32,742 bases of DNA from a virus: IMG/VR virus record IMGVR_UViG_3300008267_000197, positions 1-32,742 of that record, one strand, 5' to 3'. Within the stretch, counting starts at the first letter, position 1; every line of letters begins with the position of its first letter. This document shows, piece after piece, positions 13,859 to 22,131 of the stretch. The notes below the pieces were generated by a model that was not told the origin of the DNA, made no database searches, and saw nothing but the letters and a program-made list of their open reading frames with translations. A program made the translations under genes and the position numbers.

Positions 13859-16840
13859 ATGCCAATTAAAGATTATAAATTTGTATCTCCCGGCGTACAA
13901 ATAAAAGAAGTTGATCAAAGTGTTTTAGAGCCAGCACCAATTGTAATTGGTCCAGTTGTTGTTGGTAAATTTTCTAAAGGCCCAGCTTTTATACCAACAA
14001 TCATTCAATCAAAAGATGAATTGAGAGAAGTATTTGGTGGCACAATCACGGGTCAAGATACAGTTAATGATGTTTGGAGAGAAGGAAATTCAAAACTCAC
14101 TCCATCATATGCATCAATCGCAGCAGAAGCCCATTTAGATGCTGCCGTTTCACCAGTAACAATCGTTCGTATGTTAGGTGAACAACATTCAGAAGCAACT
14201 ACTGGCAAAGCTGGTTGGGCTGTTGGCTCCCCAGCGTCTTCAGTTTCTTCTAACGCTGGTGCTTTTGCACTAATCGTTTGCGAAATGAATGGTTCAACTG
14301 GTACAGACTTTAATGGTATGTTATCAAGTTCATATGTCGGTGGTGTCTTCTACGTAGCTGACGGTGGTGGTGTTTTGTTAGAAGGTCTTCCAATTACAGG
14401 TTCAAGTGTTATTTCTGGTTCATCTGTTTGGGTAAAAGCATATAACACATCTGCAAAACAATTTCAAGCAGTAGTTTATAATAAGAATGGTGCAACTGCA
14501 AGAAAATTGTTTGATTTTAATCCAGAAAGCTCAACATTTATTAGAAAAGTTTTCAACACAAACCCCGTTACAACTAATTCAGAGTGTGTAACAACCACAG
14601 AAAACTATTGGTTGGGTGAAACTTTTGAAAAGTTTGTTACTCAAAACTTGACAGCAAATGCCGGTTCAACAAATAACATTGCAGCTGCTATAGTGCCATT
14701 AAAAGCGGTTGATTCTGTTGATCCAAAGAGTTTTGAATTTGGCGCTCAATACGCTAAGTCTGGTTGGTTATTCTCACAACATTTAGATTCTACAGGTTCA
14801 TTTGCTTCTTCAGAAGCTGACTATCTAAGCTCTGATTCATCGACTAATAAAGTTGATGCTGGAACAAAAAATCTATTTAGATTTGTTTCTATCAGCAAAG
14901 GCGAATTTGAACAAGAAAATTATAAAATTTTGATTAGCAATATTCAAGGTCCAAAACAATTACAAAAATTTGGTAGCTTTGATGTAACAATTAGCAAAAT
15001 TAATTCAACTGATTCAAGCTTGGCAGTTGTCGAAGAATTCGCTGGTTGTAATCTAGACGTATCTTCAGAAAATTATATTGCTCGCAGAATTGGTGATAAA
15101 TATGTTGAATGGAATTATACAGAAGAAAGATTATTAGAGTATGGTGAATTTGACAATCAATCAAGTATTGTAAGAGTTGAAATGGCCGAAGGTATTACAA
15201 ACCGCGTTTATGGCGAAGGTCTATTACCATTCGGTTTCTTTGGTCCTCCAAGAGCAGCAAAAATTGAAGTTAAGCCAGCATCTACATTTAGCTCAACTTC
15301 ATATCTATTAAGCTCAAGCTACTTTGGTAGATACGCTGGTACAACTAATGACAATGCTGCAATTATCTATAACTACACTGGTGCCGCTGGAAATCTTACA
15401 TCATCAGTAATATTCCCAAAAATGGAAACAGTAAGTGTAATTGGTGGTGCTAAAGACGATTCAACTGCAAATTATTTTGGTATTGCAAAAGGTGTCAAGT
15501 CAAACGTTGTTTCACCTAACGATATGTTCCATGTAGATGTTCTAAGACCACTTGGAAAATCTAGCTTCTACGTACCAACTGGCAGCTCATTTGAATATTC
15601 ATTCGTCTTTACACTTGACGACGTTTCAGCGAGCATCAATACACCAAATTCAGCACCATCAGCTGCTACTTGGGTTACTGGTTCAAGATACGCTGGTACT
15701 TCATTTACAGCTATAAACGGTAATGGTGCATTAGCCACTGGTTCTCTTGAATTTACTGGTGATACACCAATCAAAATTAATCAATTTGCTCTTAGCTTAT
15801 ATGGTGGTTTTGATGGTTTAGATATAACTGAAGCTGAACCTTTCAAAAATGCTTCTATGTCAGATAATTCAACAGATAAAACTTCTTATGTGTTTAATAG
15901 CTATAAAGTTGCCATCAATTCAGTTAAAGACGCAGAAAGAGTTAATATGAACTTACTAACTGTTCCCGGTTTAACAAACAAAGCGTTAACTAAACTAGCA
16001 GTTGATAATTGCCAAGCAAGAGGCGATGCCCTAGCGATCATTGATTTAACTGGCGATTATAGACCAGCACATGAAAATATTACTGGTCATACAACAGTTA
16101 AGCCAACAAACGTTAGAACCGTGATTTCAGACTTAAGAGCTAGAGTATTAAATTCAAGCTATGGTGCTACATACTTCCCTTGGGTTAAAGTTTCAGTTAC
16201 ACAACCAGCAGCAGCCACAAAAGATGTTTGGGTTCCACCATCTGTTGTTGCAGTCGGTACTTTAGCTAGCTCAGAAGCTAAGAGCCAAATTTGGTTTGCA
16301 CCAGCTGGCTTTAATCGTGGCGGCTTGAAGGAACCAGATACTGACTCAAGAAGAATTGGTAAATACGCAGCTGGTTTCAAAGTTATTGATACAGCGCTAC
16401 AATTGACTGTTAAGCACCGTGATGATCTATATGAAGCTAACATTAACCCAATTGCTAACTTTGTAAATGAAGGTATAGTTGTTTTCGGTCAAAAGACACT
16501 GCAATTAGTACCATCTGCCCTTGATAGAATCAATGTCCGTAGATTACTAATTTACGTAAAGAAGAGAATTTCTTTAATTGCCTCTGGTATCCTTTTTGAT
16601 CAAAACGTTCAAGTTACTTGGTCAAGATTTAAGAGTGAAGCTGAAGGGTTCTTAACTGAAGTTAAATCAGGTCTAGGTTTAACAGACTTTAAGGTTGTTT
16701 TAGATAGCACAACAACAACTGATGACTTGATCGATAGAAATATTCTATACGCTAAGATCTTCTTAAAACCAGCAAGAGCTATAGAATTTATCGCTGTTGA
16801 CTTCATAATTACAAGAAGCGGCGCTTCATTTAACGACTAA
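13859..16840 (+). CDS. Contractile tail sheath protein (T4 gp18 type)
   Basis: This protein forms the outer contractile tail layer that shortens to drive the tube through the host envelope. The start follows AAGGAG. The N-terminus YKFVSPGVQIKEVDQS and VGKFSKGPAFIPTII matches the sheath pattern (SPGI/V-x-KE, GPAF). The C-terminal 200 residues carry the conserved sheath core, including QLVPSALDRINVRRLLIYVK, LFDQNVQVTWSRF and LKPARAIEFIAVDFIITR. With 993 residues it is far larger than T4 gp18 (659); the extra mass is in the Ser/Thr-rich middle, about 110-620, which would form surface-exposed protease-resistant domains. The tube gene follows 17 bases later, the expected sheath-tube pair. Confidence 0.93.
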   Translation: MPIKDYKFVSPGVQIKEVDQSVLEPAPIVIGPVVVGKFSKGPAFIPTIIQSKDELREVFGGTITGQDTVNDVWREGNSKLTPSYASIAAEAHLDAAVSPVTIVRMLGEQHSEATTGKAGWAVGSPASSVSSNAGAFALIVCEMNGSTGTDFNGMLSSSYVGGVFYVADGGGVLLEGLPITGSSVISGSSVWVKAYNTSAKQFQAVVYNKNGATARKLFDFNPESSTFIRKVFNTNPVTTNSECVTTTENYWLGETFEKFVTQNLTANAGSTNNIAAAIVPLKAVDSVDPKSFEFGAQYAKSGWLFSQHLDSTGSFASSEADYLSSDSSTNKVDAGTKNLFRFVSISKGEFEQENYKILISNIQGPKQLQKFGSFDVTISKINSTDSSLAVVEEFAGCNLDVSSENYIARRIGDKYVEWNYTEERLLEYGEFDNQSSIVRVEMAEGITNRVYGEGLLPFGFFGPPRAAKIEVKPASTFSSTSYLLSSSYFGRYAGTTNDNAAIIYNYTGAAGNLTSSVIFPKMETVSVIGGAKDDSTANYFGIAKGVKSNVVSPNDMFHVDVLRPLGKSSFYVPTGSSFEYSFVFTLDDVSASINTPNSAPSAATWVTGSRYAGTSFTAINGNGALATGSLEFTGDTPIKINQFALSLYGGFDGLDITEAEPFKNASMSDNSTDKTSYVFNSYKVAINSVKDAERVNMNLLTVPGLTNKALTKLAVDNCQARGDALAIIDLTGDYRPAHENITGHTTVKPTNVRTVISDLRARVLNSSYGATYFPWVKVSVTQPAAATKDVWVPPSVVAVGTLASSEAKSQIWFAPAGFNRGGLKEPDTDSRRIGKYAAGFKVIDTALQLTVKHRDDLYEANINPIANFVNEGIVVFGQKTLQLVPSALDRINVRRLLIYVKKRISLIASGILFDQNVQVTWSRFKSEAEGFLTEVKSGLGLTDFKVVLDSTTTTDDLIDRNILYAKIFLKPARAIEFIAVDFIITRSGASFND

Positions 16841-16857
16841 TTTAGGAGAACAATAAA

Positions 16858-17487
16858 ATGGCATTTTGGAATTTAGTTTCAATAGAACCAAAAAGAACAT
16901 TCAGATACTTGGTAACATTTGGTGCTGCTAACGGTGTTGGTGGAGATAAGCTATCTAGCCAAATATCTATGTTTGCAACATCAGTTGATAGACCAAAATA
17001 TGAAGTTAGCTTCAAAGAATTTCAATATTTGAATCATCAATTTAACTTTCCCGGTAGAGTTAAATGGTCAGATATTACAATGAAGTTCGTAGATGCTGGT
17101 AGATCTGGCGATGCAACCAACCCAATCTTGGATATGGCAAAGCTAATGATGCAAGTAATCAACAACTCAGGGTATGTTATTCCAGAAGATTCTTCAAAAG
17201 AACTTAGAACTTTATCAAAAGCTGCTTTTAATAAACAAATTGGAGATATTTCAATTAAAATTTTAACAGCAGATGCAGATAACGCTCAAGCATTAACAAA
17301 TGACATGATTGTTGAAGAATGGACATTATACAACAGCATGTTTGGAAATGCTACTTTCTCAGGTTTAAGTTATGATAACGAAGAATTCAGCACAATCGAT
17401 TTAACTGTTAAATATGATTATGCTAAATTGACTGTATTTAATGGTCAAAATGCACCAACACAACTACCAGCTAATCCAGTGAGATAA
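16858..17487 (+). CDS. Tail tube protein (T4 gp19 type)
   Basis: A 209-residue protein forming the stacked hexameric inner tube of the tail through which DNA passes. ATG follows TAGGAGAA. The N-terminus MAFWNLVSIEPKRTFRYLVT and the blocks VDRPKYEVSFKEFQYLNHQF, WSDITMKFVD and MIVEEWTLYNSMFGNATFSG, ending in LTVKYDYAKL, are the order seen in gp19-like tubes: two beta sheets with a helix between. It is somewhat longer than T4 gp19 (163). It lies immediately after the sheath and before the assembly-chaperone-like gene, the standard order in myoviruses. Confidence 0.9.
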   Translation: MAFWNLVSIEPKRTFRYLVTFGAANGVGGDKLSSQISMFATSVDRPKYEVSFKEFQYLNHQFNFPGRVKWSDITMKFVDAGRSGDATNPILDMAKLMMQVINNSGYVIPEDSSKELRTLSKAAFNKQIGDISIKILTADADNAQALTNDMIVEEWTLYNSMFGNATFSGLSYDNEEFSTIDLTVKYDYAKLTVFNGQNAPTQLPANPVR

Positions 17488-17502
17488 GAAAAGAGGTAAT
17501 GC

Positions 17503-18321
17503 TTGCGTAATAATGATCTAACTAGTTTATTTAACAATCAGACAGAAAATACAGATAGTCCCGCCTCAGTAAAAAGCTCTTTAGATTATGTGATGCCAAC
17601 GGAATTGGTAGAGTTACCATCAAAAGGTAAACTCTACCCCGTTGGTCATCCTTTAAGAGATAAAACAACAATAGAAATTAAACAGATGACTGCTAAAGAA
17701 GAAGATATTCTTACTTCTGAAAGCTTCATTAAAAACGGTGTTGTTTTAGAAAAGTTTTTAAATTCTATTATTGTTGACAAATCCATAAAAGGCGAAGATC
17801 TAGTTGTAGCTGATAGATCAGCTATTTACCTAGCTGCAAGAATTCTTGCATACGGTCCAGAATATGTAATAGATTTAATCTGTCCAAAATGTAGAGAACA
17901 AAAGAGTCATACATACGATTTAATGAAGTTTCCAAAAATTAAAAAACTTCAAGAAGAAGCAGCAGTTTCAGATCAAGGAACTATTAGTTTATCTCTACCA
18001 GTAACAAATTGGAAAGTTGAATTAAGATCTGTGTTTGGTAAAGATGAAAATACATTATTTGATAGAAAAAATTCAGCAGACTCGCTTATAACTAGCCAAA
18101 TACTATCTATGGTTGTATCTATTAACGATGTTACAGACAAAGAATTACTTAAAAAAGCAGTAGAAGTTATGCCTGTAAAAGACACAAAATTCTTAAGAAC
18201 AAAATATAAGGAAAATATGCCAAGTGTAACATTTCCTTATGCGATAGAGTGCAAGAAATGTAATCACTCTGAAGAATTGGAGGCTCCAATTACATTGGAG
18301 TTTTTTTGGCCTAAGCAGTAA
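17503..18321 (+). CDS. Four-cysteine tail/baseplate assembly protein (T4 gp26-like, tape-measure chaperone position)
   Basis: A 272-residue protein between the tube and tape measure genes. The start is a TTG at 17503 behind AAGAGG; a nearby ATG at 17499 gives only a three-codon frame, and the next in-frame ATG is at residue 31. Conserved-looking parts are ELVELPSKGKLYPVGHPL at 34-51 and the helical TAKEEDILTSESFIKNG at 63-79. CPKC at 127-130 and CKKC at 250-253 probably form a zinc site joining the two halves. This matches the T4 gp26-like baseplate-assembly family. The gene ends GAG TTT TTT TGG, a run of seven T, next to a 53-residue ORF in the +1 frame, an arrangement typical of tail-assembly chaperones made in two frames. 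Confidence 0.7.
   Translation: MRNNDLTSLFNNQTENTDSPASVKSSLDYVMPTELVELPSKGKLYPVGHPLRDKTTIEIKQMTAKEEDILTSESFIKNGVVLEKFLNSIIVDKSIKGEDLVVADRSAIYLAARILAYGPEYVIDLICPKCREQKSHTYDLMKFPKIKKLQEEAAVSDQGTISLSLPVTNWKVELRSVFGKDENTLFDRKNSADSLITSQILSMVVSINDVTDKELLKKAVEVMPVKDTKFLRTKYKENMPSVTFPYAIECKKCNHSEELEAPITLEFFWPKQ
18301..18307 (+). other. Candidate programmed ribosomal frameshift site (T7 run)
   Basis: TTTTTTT is read TTT TTT T in the frame of the gene at 17503. A +1 shift (or -2 slip) here enters the frame GGC CTA AGC AGT AAA TAC ATG and continues without a stop to 18487, giving a product of about 327 residues. A -1 shift would stop after two codons (TTG GCC TAA). Placement directly before a tape measure gene matches known G/GT-type chaperones. 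The shift itself is not demonstrated. Confidence 0.45.
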
Positions 18322-18325
18322 ATAC

Positions 18326-18487
18326 ATGGAAACTGTTTATGAACAGTTTTTCTTGATGAAACATAAAGGTGGTTGGAGCTTAATAGAATTATACAACCTT
18401 CCAGTTGGCTTAAGAGGTTGGTTTTTTAGAAGATTAGCGCAACAATTTAAAGACGAAGCAGAACAATTAAAAAAATCATCTAAATAA
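18326..18487 (+). CDS. Small ORF, possible frameshift extension of the tail assembly chaperone
   Basis: A 53-residue ORF (METVYEQFFLMKHKGGWSLI, then ELYNLPVGLRGWFFRRL and a charged helical end) lying four bases after the stop of the upstream gene, in its +1 frame. The bases before its ATG (AAGCAGTAAATAC) hold no good ribosome binding site, unlike almost every other gene here, so it is made either by re-initiation after the upstream stop or as a frameshift extension. The conserved-looking GGWSL..LYNLP..LR.W pattern supports a real protein. It precedes the tape measure gene, from which it is separated by a terminator. A role as the T part of a G/GT chaperone is inferred. Confidence 0.65.
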   Translation: METVYEQFFLMKHKGGWSLIELYNLPVGLRGWFFRRLAQQFKDEAEQLKKSSK

Positions 18488-18490
18488 TAA

Positions 18491-18522
18491 AAAACGAAGC
18501 TTAGTATTAGGCTTCGTTTTTT
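18491..18522 (+). terminator. Rho-independent terminator before the tape measure gene
   Basis: AAAACGAAGC (18491-18500) pairs with GCTTCGTTTT (18511-18520) across a ten-base loop, with more T after. The A-run/T-run symmetry would let it act in both directions. It ends the sheath-tube-chaperone transcript. Confidence 0.85.
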
Positions 18523-18529
18523 ATTTGTT

Positions 18530-18546
18530 CACTATTTATTTTATAT
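18530..18546 (+). promoter_or_regulatory. Candidate promoter/regulatory motif CACTATTTATTTTATAT
   Basis: It lies eight bases after a terminator and 37 bases before the tape measure start, where transcription must restart. It shares the ACTATTTAT core with copies at 11462 and 12474. Confidence 0.38.
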
Positions 18547-18566
18547 AATATTTCAGGAAAATAAAT

Positions 18567-21110
18567 ATGGCCCCTAAATTAACACCAGAGCAGATGGAAA
18601 AAAAAATAGACGAACTTGAAAGTAAAATTAAAACGCTTTCAGGTAAAGCTGCTACCAGTGCTGGTTCAGTTGGAGGAGCTGGCGATTTAGAAAAAACAAT
18701 GAATGGTATGTCTTCATTGGCTGGTGAGGTTGAAAGTTTATATAATAAATTAGATTCAGCTAGGGCAGGATTTTCTTCGTTTACTGGTTTGGCAAACGAA
18801 GGAGTGCCTGTTTTAAGAAAATATTCTTCTTCTGTTAGAGGTCTTGGTTTAGACTATGAAACGTCAGCACAAAATTTAAAACAGTTAGTTGAAGGTGTTC
18901 CAGATTTCTTAAATAAATCTCAAGAAATGCAGACTAGTATGGCAATACAGTCTGCAAGATTAAGTAAGCTTGGTGTTGATTTTGCAACAAATGCAAAAAA
19001 TATGACTACCATGACTAAAACTCTTGGTTTAACAGACCAAGAGACAATGAAATTTAATGGTACTCTTTTTAAGTTTGCGAATTCGTTAAAACAACCTCCT
19101 TCTATAATTTTTAAAGAATTTGGTGCCGCTCTACCAAAACTAATACAATTTGGTAAAGCCGCTCCAAAGGTATTTATGGAAACGGAAGTTTATGCTAAAA
19201 AATTAGGTATAAGTGTTGAATCACTTATTGATCAAATGGGTCAATTTGATACATTTGAAGATGCTGCTGAGTCTGCTGGACAATTAAACGTTATCTTGGG
19301 TGAAAATTTATTTGATACTCAAGCAATGTTGTTTGCAGAACCCGGTGAAAAAGTTCAAATGTTCGTTGATAAGATGCAAGAATTTAAAGAAAGAACAGGC
19401 CAGTCCTTTAATGATTTAGATCGTTTTACACAAAAACAATTTGCTAAATCTGCTGGTATGGATTTGGATACTCTTAAAAAATTATCTGGATTAAGTGCAG
19501 AAGAAGCAAAAGAATTAGCAGCCCGAAAAGATAGCGTTCAAATGAATGCAGATGGTAGTGCTGAATTACAGAAAGCGGCAGCAGCTGCAACAACTACTAT
19601 GGATAGATTAGCCTCTAAGAAGGATCAACTAGCTGGTCTAGCTCTACCTTTTGCTGATATTAAAACAAGCCTTGAAGCCAGCGTAGCTCAAACTGAATTA
19701 TTAACTAAAGCTTTTGTCGGTTTAGCAAAAACTGATCCCGGTATTCGTGCTGCCTTTGAATCACAATTATCACAAGCTACTACAGATAAAATGATTAGTG
19801 ACTCTGGCATAAATAATATAAAAGTTGGTTTTGAAAATATATTAAAAGACCTACCAGCTGGATTAGGAACAGCTTTTCAAAAAATTCTACCACTATTAGA
19901 CGATGCTGCAAAAAATACTTTATTATTTAAAGAAGGTGGTGTTAAAGAAATATTAGGAAAAACTATAGGTGGCGTTAATTTAGCAGATGCAACAGGTTTT
20001 TCTGATGAACAGATTGCTTTGTTCCAAAAACAGATGGATGCAAAGCGTAATATGATACAAAAAAGTAGAGAAGGTGTTGCCACAGCCTTCGGTGCCACAC
20101 CAGAAGAAGCAAAAACTGTTGCAGACGCGATAAAAAATAAAGATTTACTTAGCGCAGAAGTAACATTTCAAGGCGCGGAAGTTGTTTCTAATGCTATTAT
20201 CAAAGGAAAAGAAAGAGTAAAACAAGAAATGAAAGACGCACAGGATCAGGCAGCTTTAACAGGTGTACCTGTTCCTATAGCTTCTACTTTTGCTAAGTCT
20301 GTTGCTTTATCCACTAGCGATGTCTTAACTTCGATAGGCACTCAATTAGAAGAATTAAGAACTGGACCAAAAGGTGAAGAATTAAGAAAATTAACAGGCG
20401 AATTAGGTGTATTTGTTAGCGCTGAGATTAATGGTGTTTTTAACACCATATTAGACGTTTTTAATCCAGCGAGTCCAACAGCACAAGCTTTAAATTTAAC
20501 CTCACAACAATCAATTCAAGCTTTGGAGGGAATACTAGCTAGTTTGGTTGGTGTTGTAACAAATGCAAATTCTAATCTTGGGTCAAACATCCCAGCTTTT
20601 ACAAATAATGTTTCTGGATTAAATACTGGTCTGAGCGGTTTAAATTCTTCAATGTCAAATATCGCTGCATTGGGAAGCCCAGCGTTAGCACAACAAGCAA
20701 GCGCAGCCAGCACAAATGCAACAACAATTGGAAGTACTTTAAATACTGTTAATTCCTATCCTACTAGTGCTGGTAATGTGCCACAATATATGGATAGTGT
20801 TGCTGCATCGGCAGGAACTTTAGCAGCTAATTTAGCCGCAGTAGAAAGTAAAATATCTGTGTTAGACAAATTAAAGTTTGATGCAACACAAGCTGCAAAT
20901 ATAAAAGCTTTGGGTGATGCTATGGACCAATATGTAGATGCTCTTAAAGCAATGTCAACATTGAGCGATGAACAAGATAAGTTTATTAAAGCAATGGAAG
21001 CCTTAACTGGAGCTATGGCAGGTAAAACATTTGAAATTAAACTAGACGAAGGTAAATTAGGTGATGCGATAGCAAGAGGAGTCAGAGGTGGAGCTACGAG
21101 AACAAAATAA
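18567..21110 (+). CDS. Tail tape measure protein
   Basis: An 847-residue, mainly helical protein in the tape-measure position, after tube and chaperone-like genes and before baseplate genes. It would set tail length and be ejected through the tube. Residues 1-65 are coiled coil (QMEKKIDELESKIKTL). The Ala/Ser/Leu-rich body has long helices without cysteines (for example QSARLSKLGVDFATNAKNM and FKFANSLKQPPSIIFKEFG at about 130-190). Residues about 610-770 are Ser/Asn/Thr/Ala rich (GLSGLNSSMSNIAALGSPAL). The C-terminus is basic (AIARGVRGGATRTK). It is longer than T4 gp29 (590), which would suggest a longer tail if length scales in the usual way. Start behind TTTCAGGAAA. Confidence 0.82.
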   Translation: MAPKLTPEQMEKKIDELESKIKTLSGKAATSAGSVGGAGDLEKTMNGMSSLAGEVESLYNKLDSARAGFSSFTGLANEGVPVLRKYSSSVRGLGLDYETSAQNLKQLVEGVPDFLNKSQEMQTSMAIQSARLSKLGVDFATNAKNMTTMTKTLGLTDQETMKFNGTLFKFANSLKQPPSIIFKEFGAALPKLIQFGKAAPKVFMETEVYAKKLGISVESLIDQMGQFDTFEDAAESAGQLNVILGENLFDTQAMLFAEPGEKVQMFVDKMQEFKERTGQSFNDLDRFTQKQFAKSAGMDLDTLKKLSGLSAEEAKELAARKDSVQMNADGSAELQKAAAAATTTMDRLASKKDQLAGLALPFADIKTSLEASVAQTELLTKAFVGLAKTDPGIRAAFESQLSQATTDKMISDSGINNIKVGFENILKDLPAGLGTAFQKILPLLDDAAKNTLLFKEGGVKEILGKTIGGVNLADATGFSDEQIALFQKQMDAKRNMIQKSREGVATAFGATPEEAKTVADAIKNKDLLSAEVTFQGAEVVSNAIIKGKERVKQEMKDAQDQAALTGVPVPIASTFAKSVALSTSDVLTSIGTQLEELRTGPKGEELRKLTGELGVFVSAEINGVFNTILDVFNPASPTAQALNLTSQQSIQALEGILASLVGVVTNANSNLGSNIPAFTNNVSGLNTGLSGLNSSMSNIAALGSPALAQQASAASTNATTIGSTLNTVNSYPTSAGNVPQYMDSVAASAGTLAANLAAVESKISVLDKLKFDATQAANIKALGDAMDQYVDALKAMSTLSDEQDKFIKAMEALTGAMAGKTFEIKLDEGKLGDAIARGVRGGATRTK

Positions 21111-21120
21111 GGAGATATAA

Positions 21121-21783
21121 ATGAGTACAAGGTCAGTTCAAGACGCATTAGATAAAAATTTTTCTTTATCTATCACCTATTTACCAACTAATGATATAGT
21201 TAGTTTTTCTGCATATTTAACTAAATTTAACGATAGTTTCCAACAGTCTTGGTCTGATGAACAGGTCTATGGTAGAATGGACCCAATTTATCTTTATAAA
21301 AACACTAGAAGAAAAATATCTATTTCTATGGATGTTCCATCCGAAAGCGAAGAAGACGCAAAATTAAATTTTAGAAAAATTTCAAAGCTAATAAGATTTT
21401 GTTATCCAGTTTATGAAAAAGCAAAACAAACAGAAGCTCAATATGCTAATACATCAACTGATATAGCAACTTCTGTTGCTAAAACATCTCCACCTTCTTT
21501 TACAGGAAATGCATTATTATTATCTACTCCACCATTAGTCGGTGTTAGATTTGCTAATTTTATAAGATCAAGTGGAACTGGAAAATTAGTTTGTAAGCTG
21601 GATGGTGTAACATATGACACAGATACAGAATCTGGTTATTTTTCTAGCAATGGTAATCTATATACAATGTTTTATAAAGTAGATTTAAATTTAGATGTTA
21701 TCCACACAGAGCCACTTGGCTGGGAAAAGGGCGACGACGGAAGAATTACTACAAGAACAAAAAACTTCCCATATGGAGTTTAA
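21121..21783 (+). CDS. Putative baseplate / tail-tube initiation protein
   Basis: A 220-residue protein with a strong AAGGAGATATAA leader 10 bases after the tape measure. The first half, with FSAYLTKFNDSFQQSWSDEQ, VYGRMDPIYLYKNTRRKISI and AKLNFRKISKLIRFCYPVYE, is a beta-sheet-plus-helix pattern reminiscent of tube-fold initiator proteins. The second half has PPLVGVRFANFI and ends with TEPLGWE. T4 gp48/gp54, which cap the baseplate and start the tube, occupy comparable positions near tape measure and hub genes. A tube-fold baseplate protein is inferred from this pattern and the neighbours; a peripheral hub component cannot be excluded. Confidence 0.5.
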   Translation: MSTRSVQDALDKNFSLSITYLPTNDIVSFSAYLTKFNDSFQQSWSDEQVYGRMDPIYLYKNTRRKISISMDVPSESEEDAKLNFRKISKLIRFCYPVYEKAKQTEAQYANTSTDIATSVAKTSPPSFTGNALLLSTPPLVGVRFANFIRSSGTGKLVCKLDGVTYDTDTESGYFSSNGNLYTMFYKVDLNLDVIHTEPLGWEKGDDGRITTRTKNFPYGV

Positions 21784-21787
21784 CTAA

Positions 21788-22129
21788 ATGGCTAAAAGAT
21801 ACGATTATAGCAGAGTATTTGAAAATTCTACTGAAGAATATAAAAATATTCTTGACAACAGAGGAAGACTTTTTATAAACCAATATGGTACACAGGTTTT
21901 TTCTGAGGTTACTGACGATATAAAATTAGCTTTAAATAAAGTTCCTCATATATGGTCTTCTGGAGATAAATATTTTGTTTTATCACAAAAATATTATGAT
22001 GATTTTAGATATTGGTGGCTAATTGCGTGGTTTAATAATAAACCCACAGAACAACATAATGATATTGGTGATTTAATTTATATTCCATTACCTTTAAATA
22101 AAGCTTTAAGTTATTATTACGGTGGTTAA
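21788..22129 (+). CDS. Baseplate wedge protein, T4 gp53-like
   Basis: A 113-residue protein five bases after the previous gene. Residues 66-105 (LSQKYYDDFRYWWLIAWFN, then KPTEQHNDIGDLIYIPLPL) carry the signature of gp53-like baseplate proteins: an aromatic YYxDxRYWWLIAxFNxKPT block followed by a LysM-like GDxIxIP segment. In T4, gp53 joins wedges around the hub. The product is much shorter than T4 gp53 (196 residues), consistent with the small versions found in many marine and non-T4 myoviruses. Its place between tube-initiator-like and hub-like genes fits. Confidence 0.75.
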   Translation: MAKRYDYSRVFENSTEEYKNILDNRGRLFINQYGTQVFSEVTDDIKLALNKVPHIWSSGDKYFVLSQKYYDDFRYWWLIAWFNNKPTEQHNDIGDLIYIPLPLNKALSYYYGG

Positions 22130-22131
22130 AA

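Noticed and set aside
18301-18307. Seven-T run as a terminator of the gene at 17503
   Set aside because: No hairpin precedes it; it is inside the coding frame, and a true terminator lies at 18491.
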